A stretch of DNA of 64,000 nucleotides from RBG-16-66-20 sp052386675 (GCA_052386675.1 JBQTJX010000002.1:132493-196492), one strand, 5' to 3'. Shown: positions 7,359 to 16,273, counted from the stretch's first letter. Numbers and translations are program-made. The notes: generated by a model not told the origin, from the letters alone.

Positions 7359-8346
7359 AGACGGCGTCGGCCAGGCCGCGGTGCTGCTGCGCTCCCTTGG
7401 CGAGGAGGAGGCCGCGGCGGTTTTCAGGCACCTGGAACCCAGGGAGGTGCAAAGGCTGGGCGAGGCAATGTCACGGATCGATCGCATCACGCATGCAAGC
7501 ATGGATTCGGTGCTCGAGCGCTTCAGCGCCGAGGCCGCCGGGCATAGTCCCCTGGCAGGCGACTCCCCGGGCTACGTGCGGGGCGTACTCAACAAGGCGC
7601 TAGGCGATGACAAGGCCAGGTACGTGCTGCATCGCATCGAGAGCAAGAGCGACGCCGCGGGCATCGAGAGCCTGAAGTGGATGGACGCCGCGGCGGTCGC
7701 AGAGCTCGTGGGCGGCGAGCACCCGCAGGTAGTCGCTTCCATTCTGGTCCATCTCGACTCCGACCATGCCGCAGCGGTCCTGGGCCACCTCGAGGATGCG
7801 GCACGCAACGAGGCGCTGCTGCGCGTCGCCACGCTGGATGCGATTCAGCCGGCCGCGCTGCAGGAGCTGAACGAGACCCTGACCCGGCTGCTTGCCGGCG
7901 GCCAGGGCATGAAGACCCCTTCCCTGGGCGGGGTGCGAGCCGCGGCGGGCATCCTCAATCGCCTCGCCAAGACGGAGGAATCGGCGGCGCTGGAGGCGAT
8001 GCGCCAAGTCGATGCCGACCTCGCGCAGAGGATCCTGGACGAGATGTTCGTATTCGACAACCTGCTGGAGCTCGAGGACAGCGCGATACAGCTGGTGCTG
8101 CGCGAGGTACAGTCCGAATCGCTGGTGGTGGCGCTCAAGGGAGCCAGCGATGGCGTGCGCGACAAAGTGTTCGCAAACATGTCGCAGCGGGCCGGGGAAA
8201 TGCTGCGCGACGACCTGGAATCGAAGGGGCCGCTGAGGATCTCCGAGGTCGAGGCGGAGCAGCGCGAGGTTCTGAAGATCGTGCGCCGCCTCGTCGAAGA
8301 GGGGCAGATCGCGCTGGGCGCGAAGGCGGGCGATGCCTATGTCTGA
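7351..8346 (+). CDS. fliG: Flagellar motor switch protein FliG
   Basis: A 331-residue rotor protein that joins the FliF tail to the C ring and interacts with the stator. The ATG at 7351 gives the normal family length; the open frame starts earlier but within fliF. Visible features are the N-terminal FliF-binding domain (AAVLLRSLGEEEAAAVFRHL), the central EHPQ motif (GGEHPQVVASILVHLD) and the C-terminal torque domain (MFVFDNLLELEDSAIQLVLR) with its charged ridge. It overlaps fliF by 8 bases, so translation is probably coupled. Confidence 0.97.
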   Translation: MTEDGVGQAAVLLRSLGEEEAAAVFRHLEPREVQRLGEAMSRIDRITHASMDSVLERFSAEAAGHSPLAGDSPGYVRGVLNKALGDDKARYVLHRIESKSDAAGIESLKWMDAAAVAELVGGEHPQVVASILVHLDSDHAAAVLGHLEDAARNEALLRVATLDAIQPAALQELNETLTRLLAGGQGMKTPSLGGVRAAAGILNRLAKTEESAALEAMRQVDADLAQRILDEMFVFDNLLELEDSAIQLVLREVQSESLVVALKGASDGVRDKVFANMSQRAGEMLRDDLESKGPLRISEVEAEQREVLKIVRRLVEEGQIALGAKAGDAYV

Positions 8347-8367
8347 CCCGGTTTCGCGCGGCGCGCC

Positions 8368-8988
8368 ATGAACGAGCGCTACTTCACGGCCGCGCAGAGC
8401 GCCGGCTGGCGCCGCTTCAAGATGGGCGCGCTGAGCGAAGGCGCCAACGAACGCCGCGCCGGCGACCGACGCAGCACGCCGGCCGCGGCCACCGACGCCG
8501 TGCAGGCGGAGGCCCGCAACGCGGGATTCCGGGACGGCTACCGCGCCGGACAGGCGCAGGCGGAAGCGGAAGCAGCGCGCATGCGCGCCGTCGCCACGCA
8601 GTTCGCGCAATCCTGCGCCGCGCTGGAGCAGGAACTGGCCGGGCAGCTGCTTGACCTCGCGCTCGACATCGCGCGCCACATGCTGCGTGCCGACGTCAAG
8701 GCGCGCCGCGAGGCGCTGCTGCCGGTGGTCCGGGAAGCGATTGCCTGCCTCCCCGACCAGGTGCAGCGCCCGCAGCTGCACCTGAATCCCGCTGATGTCG
8801 AGCTGGTCCGCGCGCGCATCGGCGACGAACTGCAGATGGCCGGCTTCGCCATCATCGAGGATCATCGCGTGGAGCCGGGCGGCTGCCGCATCGCGGCGGC
8901 CAACTGCGAGGTTGACGCAACGCTGCCGGCGCGCTGGCGCCGCGTGCTGGCCGCGCTCGGGCGCGACCTGGCGTGGTCCGATGGCTGA
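8368..8988 (+). CDS. fliH: Flagellar export ATPase regulator FliH
   Basis: A 206-residue cytoplasmic stator-like protein of the flagellar export ATPase complex; it dimerises, binds FliI and docks it at the C ring. The N-terminal part has a Gly-spaced helix typical of FliH (GFRDGYRAGQAQAEAEAA). The C-terminal half (LLDLALDIARHMLRADV, then LHLNPADVELV) matches the FliH/HrpE domain. It overlaps fliI by 8 bases. No convincing ribosome site is seen before the ATG. Confidence 0.92.
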   Translation: MNERYFTAAQSAGWRRFKMGALSEGANERRAGDRRSTPAAATDAVQAEARNAGFRDGYRAGQAQAEAEAARMRAVATQFAQSCAALEQELAGQLLDLALDIARHMLRADVKARREALLPVVREAIACLPDQVQRPQLHLNPADVELVRARIGDELQMAGFAIIEDHRVEPGGCRIAAANCEVDATLPARWRRVLAALGRDLAWSDG

Positions 8989-10408
8989 GGCGCCACTGCC
9001 CGGCGCGTCGCGCTACGCGCGCTATCTCGGCAACTGCCACCGCCATATCGAGGGCATCGAGCCGTTCGAGATCACCGGTCGCCTGACGCGCGTCGCCGGG
9101 CTGGTGATGGAATCGGTGGGCATGCGCCTGCCGGTGGGCAGTACCTGCGTCGTGTCGGGCCCGGACGCGTCGCGCGTCGAAGCCGAGGTCGTCGGATTCT
9201 CCGGCGACCGCCTGTTCCTGATGCCGATCACCGAGGTCACCGGCCTGCGACCGGGCGCCGCGGTCCGCTTCGTGCCCCCCGCGAGCGCCCCGCCGTCGAT
9301 GGACCGGGACGCGCATCCCTGGCGTCGCGCTGAGGACCGGGCCCGCCACCTGCCGGTGGGCGATGCGCTTCTCGGGCGGGTGCTGGATGCCACCGGTCGC
9401 CCGCTGGACAAGCTAGGGCCACTGGCGTGCGAGCGCACTGCGCCGCTCACCAGCCGACCGCTCAACCCCATCGACCGCGAGCCGATCCGGGAGACGCTGG
9501 ATGTTGGCGTGCGCGCCATCAACGCCCTGGTGACCGTCGGCCGCGGCCAGCGCATGGGCCTGTTCGCCGGATCCGGCGTGGGCAAGAGCATGCTGCTGGG
9601 CATGATGGCGCGCTACACCAGCGCAGACGTCATCGTGGTGGGGCTGATCGGGGAACGCGGCCGCGAGGTCAAGGAGTTCATAGAGGAGATACTCGGGCCG
9701 GCGGGCCTTGCGCGCGCGGTCGTGGTTGCCGCGCCCGCCGACTCGCCCGCGCTGCTGCGCCTGCAGGGCGCGGCCTACGCCGCCACGCTCGCGGAGGATT
9801 TCCGCGCCGCCGGCCGGCACGTGCTGCTGCTGATGGACTCGCTCACCCGCTTCGCCATGGCGCAGCGGGAAATCGCGCTGGCGATCGGCGAGCCGCCGGC
9901 GACCAAGGGCTATCCACCTTCCGTGTTCGCCAAACTGCCGCTGCTGGTCGAGCGCGCGGGAAACGCCGAGGCAGGCGCCGGCTCCATCACCGCCTTCTAT
10001 ACGGTGCTCACCGAAGGCGACGATCCCCAGGATCCCATTGGCGACGCCGCGCGCGCCATCCTGGACGGGCATATCGTCCTGTCCCGCTCGCTCGCCGACC
10101 AGGGCCACTATCCCGCAATCGACGTCGAGGCCTCCATCTCGCGCGCGATGCCGGTGCTCGCCGTGGCAGAGGCGCAGGCGCTGGCGCGGCGCTTCAAGTC
10201 GCTCTACTCACGGCACCAGCGCAATCGCGACCTCATCGTCGTGGGCGCGTACACACCGGGAAACGACCCGGTGCTCGACGAAGCCGTGACGCTGTACCCG
10301 GCAATGGAAGCCTTCCTGCAGCAGGACACCCGCGAGCGCTCGCCCCTTGCAGAGAGCATGGCCCGTCTCGAGGCCGTGCTGGGTGGTCGATCCAGCCCGC
10401 ATCACTGA
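8981..10408 (+). CDS. fliI: Flagellum-specific export ATPase FliI
   Basis: A 475-residue ATPase of the F1-beta type that powers or assists flagellar type III export. The Walker A loop GLFAGSGVGKSMLLG is at about residues 193-207 and Walker B (VLLLMDSLTRFAMAQREI) follows; GYPPSVFAKLPLLVERAG is a family signature. The ATG at 8981 overlaps the end of fliH, where the usual FliI start lies; the longer open frame is antisense to nothing useful and runs inside fliH. FliJ follows after 11 bases. Confidence 0.97.
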   Translation: MAEAPLPGASRYARYLGNCHRHIEGIEPFEITGRLTRVAGLVMESVGMRLPVGSTCVVSGPDASRVEAEVVGFSGDRLFLMPITEVTGLRPGAAVRFVPPASAPPSMDRDAHPWRRAEDRARHLPVGDALLGRVLDATGRPLDKLGPLACERTAPLTSRPLNPIDREPIRETLDVGVRAINALVTVGRGQRMGLFAGSGVGKSMLLGMMARYTSADVIVVGLIGERGREVKEFIEEILGPAGLARAVVVAAPADSPALLRLQGAAYAATLAEDFRAAGRHVLLLMDSLTRFAMAQREIALAIGEPPATKGYPPSVFAKLPLLVERAGNAEAGAGSITAFYTVLTEGDDPQDPIGDAARAILDGHIVLSRSLADQGHYPAIDVEASISRAMPVLAVAEAQALARRFKSLYSRHQRNRDLIVVGAYTPGNDPVLDEAVTLYPAMEAFLQQDTRERSPLAESMARLEAVLGGRSSPHH

Positions 10409-10419
10409 GAAAACCGCAC

Positions 10420-10869
10420 ATGGAGCACAGCACCGCCCTTGACAGCCTGATCGAGCTCGCACGCGGCGAGCGCGATTCGGCGCTCAGCCGTTTCGCCGCG
10501 TCGCTCTCTGCCTCGCGCGCGGTCGAGGAGCGGCTCGCGCTGCTCGTCGGCTACCGCGGTGAATACGCCACCCGGCTCGCCAGCAGCGTGGGCGCCGGCC
10601 TGACGGCCGAGCGGCTGCGCGCTTTTCTCCTGTTCCTCGACAAGCTGGACCTCGCCATCGGGCAGCAGGAGCAGGCGATGAAACTGCAGGCGGAGGCACA
10701 CCAGTTGCGCCAGGCGGACTGGGCAAGTCGGGAATCGCGGCTCCAGGGCTTCGCCACCCTGCGCGACCGGCGCCTGAGCGCGAGCGCCCGCGTCTCCCGC
10801 CGTGACGAGCGGCGCGGCGAAGACGAGCATGCGCGGCGCGCGTTGATGCGCCTCGCGGAGGATCGATAG
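10420..10869 (+). CDS. fliJ: Flagellar export protein FliJ
   Basis: A 149-residue protein of the FliJ type, an almost wholly helical coiled coil that resembles the F1 gamma stalk, escorts export chaperones and sits inside the FliI ring. The charge pattern is typical (LDSLIELARGERDSALSRF, then FLLFLDKLDLAIGQQEQAM), ending in an Arg-rich region. Sequence conservation in the family is low, so position between fliI and fliK is a major part of the evidence. The ATG at 10420 gives the normal length of about 147 residues. Confidence 0.88.
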   Translation: MEHSTALDSLIELARGERDSALSRFAASLSASRAVEERLALLVGYRGEYATRLASSVGAGLTAERLRAFLLFLDKLDLAIGQQEQAMKLQAEAHQLRQADWASRESRLQGFATLRDRRLSASARVSRRDERRGEDEHARRALMRLAEDR

Positions 10870-10893
10870 CTTGAACAGGAGCACCGCACGACC

Positions 10894-11955
10894 ATGATCA
10901 CTGTCCAGCCACAGCACGCAGCATTGCCCGCCACGGCGGCTGCACCCGGCGCCGCGGACGAGGGCGAAGTGGCGATGGCCGCCGGCACCGACTTCGCCGT
11001 CATCGTCTCGGGACTGCTTGCGGCAGCGTCGGACGCCGCGCCCTTGCCAGCGGCGGAGGCGGACCCCGCAGGTGCGGCGGCGTCCGCTGGCGACGCCACG
11101 CCCGAGGCGGGTGGCCAGCCGGCGGCTTCCGTGCAGGATGCCGCGGCCGCCATCGAACGCGCCATAGCTGCCGGTGGTGCGGCCGTGCTCGCGGCGCCTT
11201 ATGCTGCTGACAGTCGCGCAGAGCACCTCCCCCTGGCCGGCAGCAGCTCCGACGGCGCGGGCGCGCGGCCGGATCCCGGGACCACGCTTGCGAGCGCCGT
11301 GACCGCCCGCGCAGGCGGTGGCGCGTTGCGCGGCGTGCCCGCTACCGAAGAACAAGGCGCGCCGCCGGCAACGAACCGGCCGGAACCTGGCGCCGGCATG
11401 CCGCGGACCGAAGCCTGGACGCTGCCAGGCCTCAACACCCCCGACCTGCAACAATCGCCGCAGCAAGCGCTGGGATCGATGCAGCCGATGCCGCGCGCCA
11501 TGGCGCCAGCGTCCGCGGCGGAGCAGTCACCACTGCGAATCGATGCGCCGATCGGGACGGCCCGCTGGCACGACGATCTCGCCAGTCGCGTCACGATGCT
11601 GGTGCGCGGCGCGGTATCCGAAGCCGAAATCCAGGTCACGCCCGCGGAACTTGGCCCGGTGCAGGCCCGCATTTCAATCGACGCCGGAATCGCCAGCATC
11701 GTCCTGAACGCACCGTCGCCGGAGGCGCGCGCCGCGCTCGAGGGCGCGCTGGCAGGCCTGCGCGAGCGCCTGGCCGAGAACGGACTCGCGCTGGGCGAAG
11801 CCAGCGTCTCCGGTGAACCGGCATCGCAGTTTGCGAGCCGGGACGGCGGCACGCCGCGGCAAGACGCGGGGAAAACGCCTTCCGCCGGGGCGGTACCCGC
11901 CGGCGACGGCGCACGCGCCTGGCGCCGCGAGGGCCTCATCGACCTGTACGCGTGA
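10894..11955 (+). CDS. fliK: Flagellar hook-length control protein FliK
   Basis: A 353-residue secreted molecular ruler and substrate-specificity switch. The first two thirds are disordered and rich in Ala, Pro and Gly, as usual. The C-terminal Flg_hook domain is clear: MLVRGAVSEAEIQVTPAELG, then VQARISIDAGIASIVLNAPS and LRERLAENGLALGEASVSG. AGGAG lies about 12 bases before the ATG. It closes the fliF-K run, and a 105-base gap with no recognised promoter or terminator separates it from fliL. This is the canonical FliK; a divergent FliK-like protein lies at 3444. Confidence 0.93.
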   Translation: MITVQPQHAALPATAAAPGAADEGEVAMAAGTDFAVIVSGLLAAASDAAPLPAAEADPAGAAASAGDATPEAGGQPAASVQDAAAAIERAIAAGGAAVLAAPYAADSRAEHLPLAGSSSDGAGARPDPGTTLASAVTARAGGGALRGVPATEEQGAPPATNRPEPGAGMPRTEAWTLPGLNTPDLQQSPQQALGSMQPMPRAMAPASAAEQSPLRIDAPIGTARWHDDLASRVTMLVRGAVSEAEIQVTPAELGPVQARISIDAGIASIVLNAPSPEARAALEGALAGLRERLAENGLALGEASVSGEPASQFASRDGGTPRQDAGKTPSAGAVPAGDGARAWRREGLIDLYA

Positions 11956-12060
11956 GTCCGGATCAGACGGCCAATTGAGGCGCTGTTCCGCGCATTCCGG
12001 CCGGTGCCGGTTCACGACAATCGGTTCTCACCGAACGCAACCTGAGAAAGGGACCCTGCC

Positions 12061-12627
12061 GTGGCAGCCAGCCCGGCGCTCGCCAAGAGCGCCTCCTCCC
12101 CAGCCAGAATCGCGCCCGCCGCCGCCCCCGCGAGGGGCGCCGCTGCCGAGGCGCCCGCCGTGCCGGCCCGGAAGCGATCCAGACTGCTGAAACCTCTGCT
12201 CATCGCGCTGCTCGCGTGCGCCTCGGCCGCCGTGGCCTGGTTCGCCGGCCTGCGCCATCATCCTGCGCTTGCCATTGCGGCCCAGCCGCCGGGCTCGGCG
12301 GCGAAGAAGAGCGCCCCAACGTTCCTGCCGCCGGAGTTGTTCACCGTCAATCTTCTGGACACCGACCGGGAGCGCTACCTGCAGATCGGGATCGTCCTGG
12401 AGATCAGCGATGCGCAGACGCTGGACCTGGTGAAACAGAAGCTGCCGATCCTGCGCAGCCAGATCCTGATGCAGCTGGCGAGCAAGCGCATGGGCGACCT
12501 GCTCGGCATGCAGGCCAAGGAGAAGCTGGCAAGCGACATCGTGGACCGGGCGCGGCTGGTGGTGGGCCCGGAGTCGGCCGACAAGGGCATCGACAAGGTT
12601 CACTTCTCGCAGTTCATCATCCAGTAG
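12061..12627 (+). CDS. fliL: Flagellar basal body-associated protein FliL
   Basis: A 188-residue single-pass inner-membrane protein that surrounds and supports the stator. It starts at GTG 12061 with GAAAGGGA just upstream. An Ala/Pro-rich cytoplasmic N-terminus of about 40 residues precedes one membrane helix (LLKPLLIALLACASAAVAWF). The periplasmic stomatin-like domain contains FLPPELFTVNLLDTDRERYL and ends in the typical FSQFIIQ. The N-terminal extension is longer than in enterobacterial FliL. It begins the fliL-R run; fliM follows after 13 bases. Confidence 0.93.
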   Translation: MAASPALAKSASSPARIAPAAAPARGAAAEAPAVPARKRSRLLKPLLIALLACASAAVAWFAGLRHHPALAIAAQPPGSAAKKSAPTFLPPELFTVNLLDTDRERYLQIGIVLEISDAQTLDLVKQKLPILRSQILMQLASKRMGDLLGMQAKEKLASDIVDRARLVVGPESADKGIDKVHFSQFIIQ

Positions 12628-12640
12628 CAGGCACGGCGCC

Positions 12641-13636
12641 ATGGCCCAGGAATTCCTCTCCCCGGACGAAGTCGATACCCTGCTCAGAGGCGCCGACGCG
12701 CAGGCCGCGCCCGCCGCGGCGCCTGGCAGCGCCGCGCACGCCTATGACGCCGCGCGCGAGGAGCGGATTGTGCATGGGCGCATGCCCGTGCTCGAGGCGA
12801 TCAACGGGCAGTTGGTCCGTCTGCTGCGCGTCGCGATCTTCGATTTCGTGCGGCGCAAGCCCGACCTGTCCTCGAGCCAGCTGCGCCTGACGCGCTATCA
12901 CGAATTCGAGGGCGAGCTGGCCTCGCCCGCCAATCTCAACATCGTGCAGCTCAAGCCCCTGCGGGGCAGCGCGCTGCTGGTGCTGGACCGGGACCTGGTC
13001 TACGCCGTCATCGATAGCCTGTTCGGCGGCAATGGCCGCGCCCTCGCTGCAGGCGAGGAGAAGGAATTCACGCCCACCGAGCAGCGCATCAGCCGGCGCC
13101 TGGTCGAGCTCGTGGTCGACGCGATCCAGGGCGCCTGGCGCCCCGTATACCCGCTGGGCATGGACTACCTGCGCTCCGAAACCAGGGTGCAGTCCGTGAG
13201 CATCGCGGAACCGCACGAGATCGTGGCCGTCACCACGTTTGCGGTCTCGTTCGGCACCACCGGCGGCAAGCTCCATGTCTGCATTCCCTACGCCGCGCTC
13301 GAGCCGATCCGGGATCGGCTCGCCGCACCCGCGCGCTCCGACCGCGCCCCGCCGGACAAGCGCTGGATGCATCGCCTGTCCGCGCAGGTCCAGTTCGCGG
13401 AGGTCGAACTGACGGCGGACCTCGCCCGCATTCCGCTCCGCGTCAGCCAGCTGCTCGGCATGAAGGTCGGGGACGTGATCGGCTTCGACCCGCCCGAGGC
13501 CGTCACCGCGCAGGTGGACGGCATCCCGATCTTCGAATGCCGCTACGGCGTGCTCAATCGCCAGTACGCGATCAAGGTCGAGCGCGTACTGACCGGCGAT
13601 TTCCGCAACGCACAGGGAGAAGACCTTGCAGCCTGA
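12641..13636 (+). CDS. fliM: Flagellar motor switch protein FliM
   Basis: A 331-residue C-ring protein that binds phosphorylated CheY and switches rotation direction. It begins with the FliM start AQEFLSPDEVDTLLRG, although the usual CheY-binding peptide follows only in degenerate form. The middle domain contains LVYAVIDSLFGGNGR and the FliG-binding GGxG-type loop. The C-terminal surface-presentation domain (RYGVLNRQYAIKVERVL) pairs with FliN. It overlaps fliN by 11 bases. Confidence 0.96.
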   Translation: MAQEFLSPDEVDTLLRGADAQAAPAAAPGSAAHAYDAAREERIVHGRMPVLEAINGQLVRLLRVAIFDFVRRKPDLSSSQLRLTRYHEFEGELASPANLNIVQLKPLRGSALLVLDRDLVYAVIDSLFGGNGRALAAGEEKEFTPTEQRISRRLVELVVDAIQGAWRPVYPLGMDYLRSETRVQSVSIAEPHEIVAVTTFAVSFGTTGGKLHVCIPYAALEPIRDRLAAPARSDRAPPDKRWMHRLSAQVQFAEVELTADLARIPLRVSQLLGMKVGDVIGFDPPEAVTAQVDGIPIFECRYGVLNRQYAIKVERVLTGDFRNAQGEDLAA

Positions 13637-14027
13637 TGCCGAACCCGAGGACGCCGGTCGCGAATGGTCCGCCGCAGCCGACGATCAGGCGGTCACCGCG
13701 GCCCCGGCCGGACCGTCCCGGCCGGTGTTCGAGAAGCTGGCTCCCTCGGGGGAAGGCGCCGCCGCGGCGCATGACATCGACCTCATCATGGACATCCCGG
13801 TGCACCTTACCGTGGAGCTGGGCAGGACCCGCATCCCGATCCGCCGCATCCTGCAACTGGCCCAGGGCAGCGTGGTCGAACTCGAGGGCCTCGCAGGCGA
13901 ACCGATGGACGTGCTGGTGAATGGCTGCCTGATCGCACAGGGCGAAGTGGTGGTCGTGAACGAAAAGTTCGGCATCCGGCTGACCGACATCGCGACGCCC
14001 GCGGAGAGGCTGCGCAAGCTCAGATGA
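13626..14027 (+). CDS. fliN: Flagellar motor switch protein FliN
   Basis: A 133-residue C-ring protein that forms the lower rim with FliM and helps dock FliH. The C-terminal SpoA domain is clear: IDLIMDIPVHLTVELGRTR, then ILQLAQGSVVELEGLAGEP and GEVVVVNEKFGIRLTDI. The TTG at 13626 is used as start because GGGAGA at 13615-13620 is 5 bases upstream, and it lies 11 bases inside fliM. The first 45 residues are a disordered acidic and Pro-rich tail. It overlaps fliO by 4 bases. Confidence 0.95.
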   Translation: MQPDAEPEDAGREWSAAADDQAVTAAPAGPSRPVFEKLAPSGEGAAAAHDIDLIMDIPVHLTVELGRTRIPIRRILQLAQGSVVELEGLAGEPMDVLVNGCLIAQGEVVVVNEKFGIRLTDIATPAERLRKLR

Positions 14028-14332
14028 CCGAAACCTTCACCCTGGTCGTGGTCGCGGCGCTGGTCGCCGCCGGCGCCTGGCTGCTGGCGCGCGCCGCACG
14101 GCCTGGCATCCCGGACTCGCCCTTGCTGCAGGTGATCGCATCGGTCCACGTCGGACCGCGCGAACGCGTCGTCCTGGTCGAAGCCGGCGACGCATGGCTG
14201 GTCATCGGCGTCGCCCCGGGACGGGTGAGCGCGATCCATACCCTGGCGCGGGATCCGGTGGCGCGGCCAGGGCCACAGCGGCCGTTTGCGGACTGGCTGC
14301 GTGCGCTGACGGTCAGGCATGGCGCTCGCTGA
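14024..14332 (+). CDS. fliO: Flagellar biosynthetic protein FliO
   Basis: A 102-residue inner-membrane protein needed for assembly of the FliP ring of the export gate. One N-terminal membrane helix (FTLVVVAALVAAGAWLLARA) is followed by a short cytoplasmic beta-rich domain (QVIASVHVGPRERVVLVEAG, then WLVIGVAPGRV), the usual FliO pattern. It overlaps fliN by 4 bases and fliP by 14 bases, so the three are certainly in one transcript. Confidence 0.9.
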   Translation: MTETFTLVVVAALVAAGAWLLARAARPGIPDSPLLQVIASVHVGPRERVVLVEAGDAWLVIGVAPGRVSAIHTLARDPVARPGPQRPFADWLRALTVRHGAR

Positions 14333-15005
14333 ACTCACCGCGCTCACCAGCGTCCCGGCGCCCGGCGGCGGCCAGGTCTACTCGATGCCGGTGCAGACGC
14401 TGCTCGCCCTCTCCGCGCTCGCCTTCCTGCCTGCGCTGCTGCTGCTCATGACCGGGTTCACGCGCATCGTCATCGTGCTCTCGCTGCTGCGCCACGCGCT
14501 CGGCACGCAGAGTTCGCCGCCCAACCAGGTCCTGGTGGGTTTGGCGCTGTTCCTGACCCTGGTGGTGATGAGTCCGGTCATCGACCGCATCCATGCCGAC
14601 GCCTACCAGCCGCTGGTCGAGAAGCGGATCAGCTTCAACGAGGCGATCGAGCGCGCCGAAAAGCCGCTGCGCGCGTTCATGCTGCGCCAGACGCGCGACG
14701 CCGACCTCGCGCTGTTCGCGCGCCTGGCGCGCAGCGACGCCGCCCCGGTGCCGCAGCCCGTGCCGCTGCGCGTGCTGGTGCCGGCATTCGTCACCAGCGA
14801 ACTGAAGACCGCATTCCAGATCGGGTTCCTGATTTTCGTGCCGTTCCTGATCATCGACATGATCGTGGCGAGCGTGCTGACCGCGATGGGGATGATGATG
14901 ATGTCGCCGATGCTGATTTCGCTGCCGTTCAAGCTGATGCTGTTCGTGCTCGTCGACGGCTGGAACCTGCTGCTGGGCTCCCTGGTGGCGAGCTTCGCGA
15001 ACTGA
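14319..15005 (+). CDS. fliP: Flagellar export gate protein FliP
   Basis: A 228-residue core component of the type III export gate. Typical segments are TLLALSALAFLPALLLLMTG, FTRIVIVLSLLRHALGTQ, the PPNQVLVGLALFLT stretch and MMMMSPMLISLPFKLMLFV with four consecutive Met residues. The N-terminal signal-like region is short compared with the enterobacterial protein (about 245 residues). It overlaps fliO by 14 bases and is followed by fliQ after 12 bases. Confidence 0.97.
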   Translation: MALAELTALTSVPAPGGGQVYSMPVQTLLALSALAFLPALLLLMTGFTRIVIVLSLLRHALGTQSSPPNQVLVGLALFLTLVVMSPVIDRIHADAYQPLVEKRISFNEAIERAEKPLRAFMLRQTRDADLALFARLARSDAAPVPQPVPLRVLVPAFVTSELKTAFQIGFLIFVPFLIIDMIVASVLTAMGMMMMSPMLISLPFKLMLFVLVDGWNLLLGSLVASFAN

Positions 15006-15017
15006 GCGCCCGTCCCG

Positions 15018-15290
15018 ATGAACAGCCCGGAAGGCGTGCTCGCGATCGTGATCCAGGGCCTGGAGGTCATGCTGCTGGTGGCCGCGCCGGCCCTGGGCGC
15101 GGCGCTGGTCATCGGCCTGGTGGTGAGCATCCTGCAGGCCGCAACGCAGGTAAACGAGATGACGCTCGCGTTCATTCCGAAGCTGATCGGCGTGGTCGCC
15201 GCCCTCGCCCTCGCCGGTCCCTGGATGATCGCGATCCTAACCGACTACGTGCGGCGCCTGTTCGGCAGCATTCCCGGCCTGATCGGCTGA
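15018..15290 (+). CDS. fliQ: Flagellar export gate protein FliQ
   Basis: A 90-residue protein with two membrane helices, part of the helical FliPQR export gate. The sequence fits the family throughout: AIVIQGLEVMLLVAAPALGA, then GLVVSILQAATQVNEMTLAF and IPKLIGVVAALALAGPWM. It sits in the fixed order fliP-fliQ-fliR, with 12 bases before it and 9 after. Confidence 0.97.
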   Translation: MNSPEGVLAIVIQGLEVMLLVAAPALGAALVIGLVVSILQAATQVNEMTLAFIPKLIGVVAALALAGPWMIAILTDYVRRLFGSIPGLIG

Positions 15291-15299
15291 GGGCCGCCG

Positions 15300-16052
15300 G
15301 TGATCGAAGTCACCTCTGCGCAGTTGCAGGAATGGGGGGGCGCGCTGATGTTTCCGTTCATCCGCGTGCTGGCGACCGTGCTCTCGGCGCCGATCCTCAG
15401 CCATTCCTCGATCCCGATGCGCGCCCGCGTCGGGCTGGCGCTGCTGCTGGCGATCGCCGCCGCCGGCGTGGCACCGGCCGCCGTTCCCCTCGACTCGCCG
15501 CACGCGCTGGCCTACGCCATGCGCGAGACGCTGATCGGCGCCTCGCTCGGGCTGCTGCTGCGCCTGGTGTTCGCCGCCGCGGAGCTTGCCGGCGACGCGA
15601 TCGGCCTGCAGATGGGACTGGGCTTCGCCTTCTTCGTCGATCCCCAGAACTCCGCCCAGAGCCCGCTGCTGGGCAGCCTCCTGTCCACGCTCGCGGCGCT
15701 CCTGTTCCTGGCGCTCGACATCCACCTCCTCGTGATTGGCGGCCTGATGGAGTCGTTCCGCGTGATTCCGGTGGACGCGCCGCTGGATACCGGCCTCGGT
15801 CTCGGCGCCGTCCCGGCGGCAGGCGCGGAGATGTTCCGGCTAGCCCTGTCCATCGCGCTGCCGGCCCTCGCGGCCCTGCTGCTCGCCAACCTCGCCCTTG
15901 GCGTTCTCTCGCGCGCCGCGCCGCAGCTCAACCTGTTCGCGGTCGGCTTCCCCGCCACCCTGGTGATCGGCATCCTGGCGATCGGCCCGGCGCTGCCCGG
16001 CGCGGTCGAGGCGCTGGCGCGGGCGTTCACAAGCTGGCCCTCCCCGCGCTAG
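15300..16052 (+). CDS. fliR: Flagellar export gate protein FliR
   Basis: A 250-residue membrane protein that completes the FliPQR export gate. The start is GTG 15300. Typical features are the N-terminal segment with WGGALMFPFIRVLATVLSAP, the central GLQMGLGFAFFVDPQN motif, and several membrane helices near the C-terminus. It is the last recognised flagellar gene of the cluster; flhB, flhA, flhF and the rod and hook genes are not in the window. Confidence 0.96.
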   Translation: MIEVTSAQLQEWGGALMFPFIRVLATVLSAPILSHSSIPMRARVGLALLLAIAAAGVAPAAVPLDSPHALAYAMRETLIGASLGLLLRLVFAAAELAGDAIGLQMGLGFAFFVDPQNSAQSPLLGSLLSTLAALLFLALDIHLLVIGGLMESFRVIPVDAPLDTGLGLGAVPAAGAEMFRLALSIALPALAALLLANLALGVLSRAAPQLNLFAVGFPATLVIGILAIGPALPGAVEALARAFTSWPSPR

Positions 16053-16056
16053 CGGG

Positions 16057-16084
16057 TTGGCCGGCCCGATGTCCCGTGTAGACT
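16057..16084 (+). promoter_or_regulatory. Possible promoter for the small membrane ORF and sensor kinase
   Basis: TTGGCC (16057-16062) and TAGACT (16079-16084) are 16 bases apart, four of six matches each to the housekeeping consensus. Transcription would begin about 9 bases before the small ORF at 16100. It is a moderate match in GC-rich sequence and could be chance. Confidence 0.35.
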
Positions 16085-16099
16085 GCCTCAGCACCCCGC

Positions 16100-16273
16100 A
16101 TGCGAGAAGCCGCCCCGCCGCCCGCCAGCAGGATCGAAGACCCGGTGTACCGGGCGCCGTCGTCCGTCTTTCCGAGGTACGCCATCGGATTTGTCCTCGT
16201 CGCCTCCGCCTTCTTTCTCTCCGCGCCGATCCTGGTGCGCGACCTCATGCGCCCGAGGGACGCACCGGCATGA
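16100..16273 (+). CDS. Small single-pass membrane protein, unknown
   Basis: A 57-residue ORF not assignable to a known family. After a Pro/Ala-rich N-terminus it has one predicted membrane helix (YAIGFVLVASAFFLSAPILV) followed by a short basic and acidic tail (RDLMRPRDAPA). Its stop codon overlaps the start of the histidine kinase gene (ATGA), the same coupling used by established gene pairs here, which is the main argument that it is real. The start is uncertain: no ribosome site precedes ATG 16100, and GTG at codon 16 has AGGA upstream. A partner or regulator of the kinase is an inference from position only. Confidence 0.5.
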   Translation: MREAAPPPASRIEDPVYRAPSSVFPRYAIGFVLVASAFFLSAPILVRDLMRPRDAPA

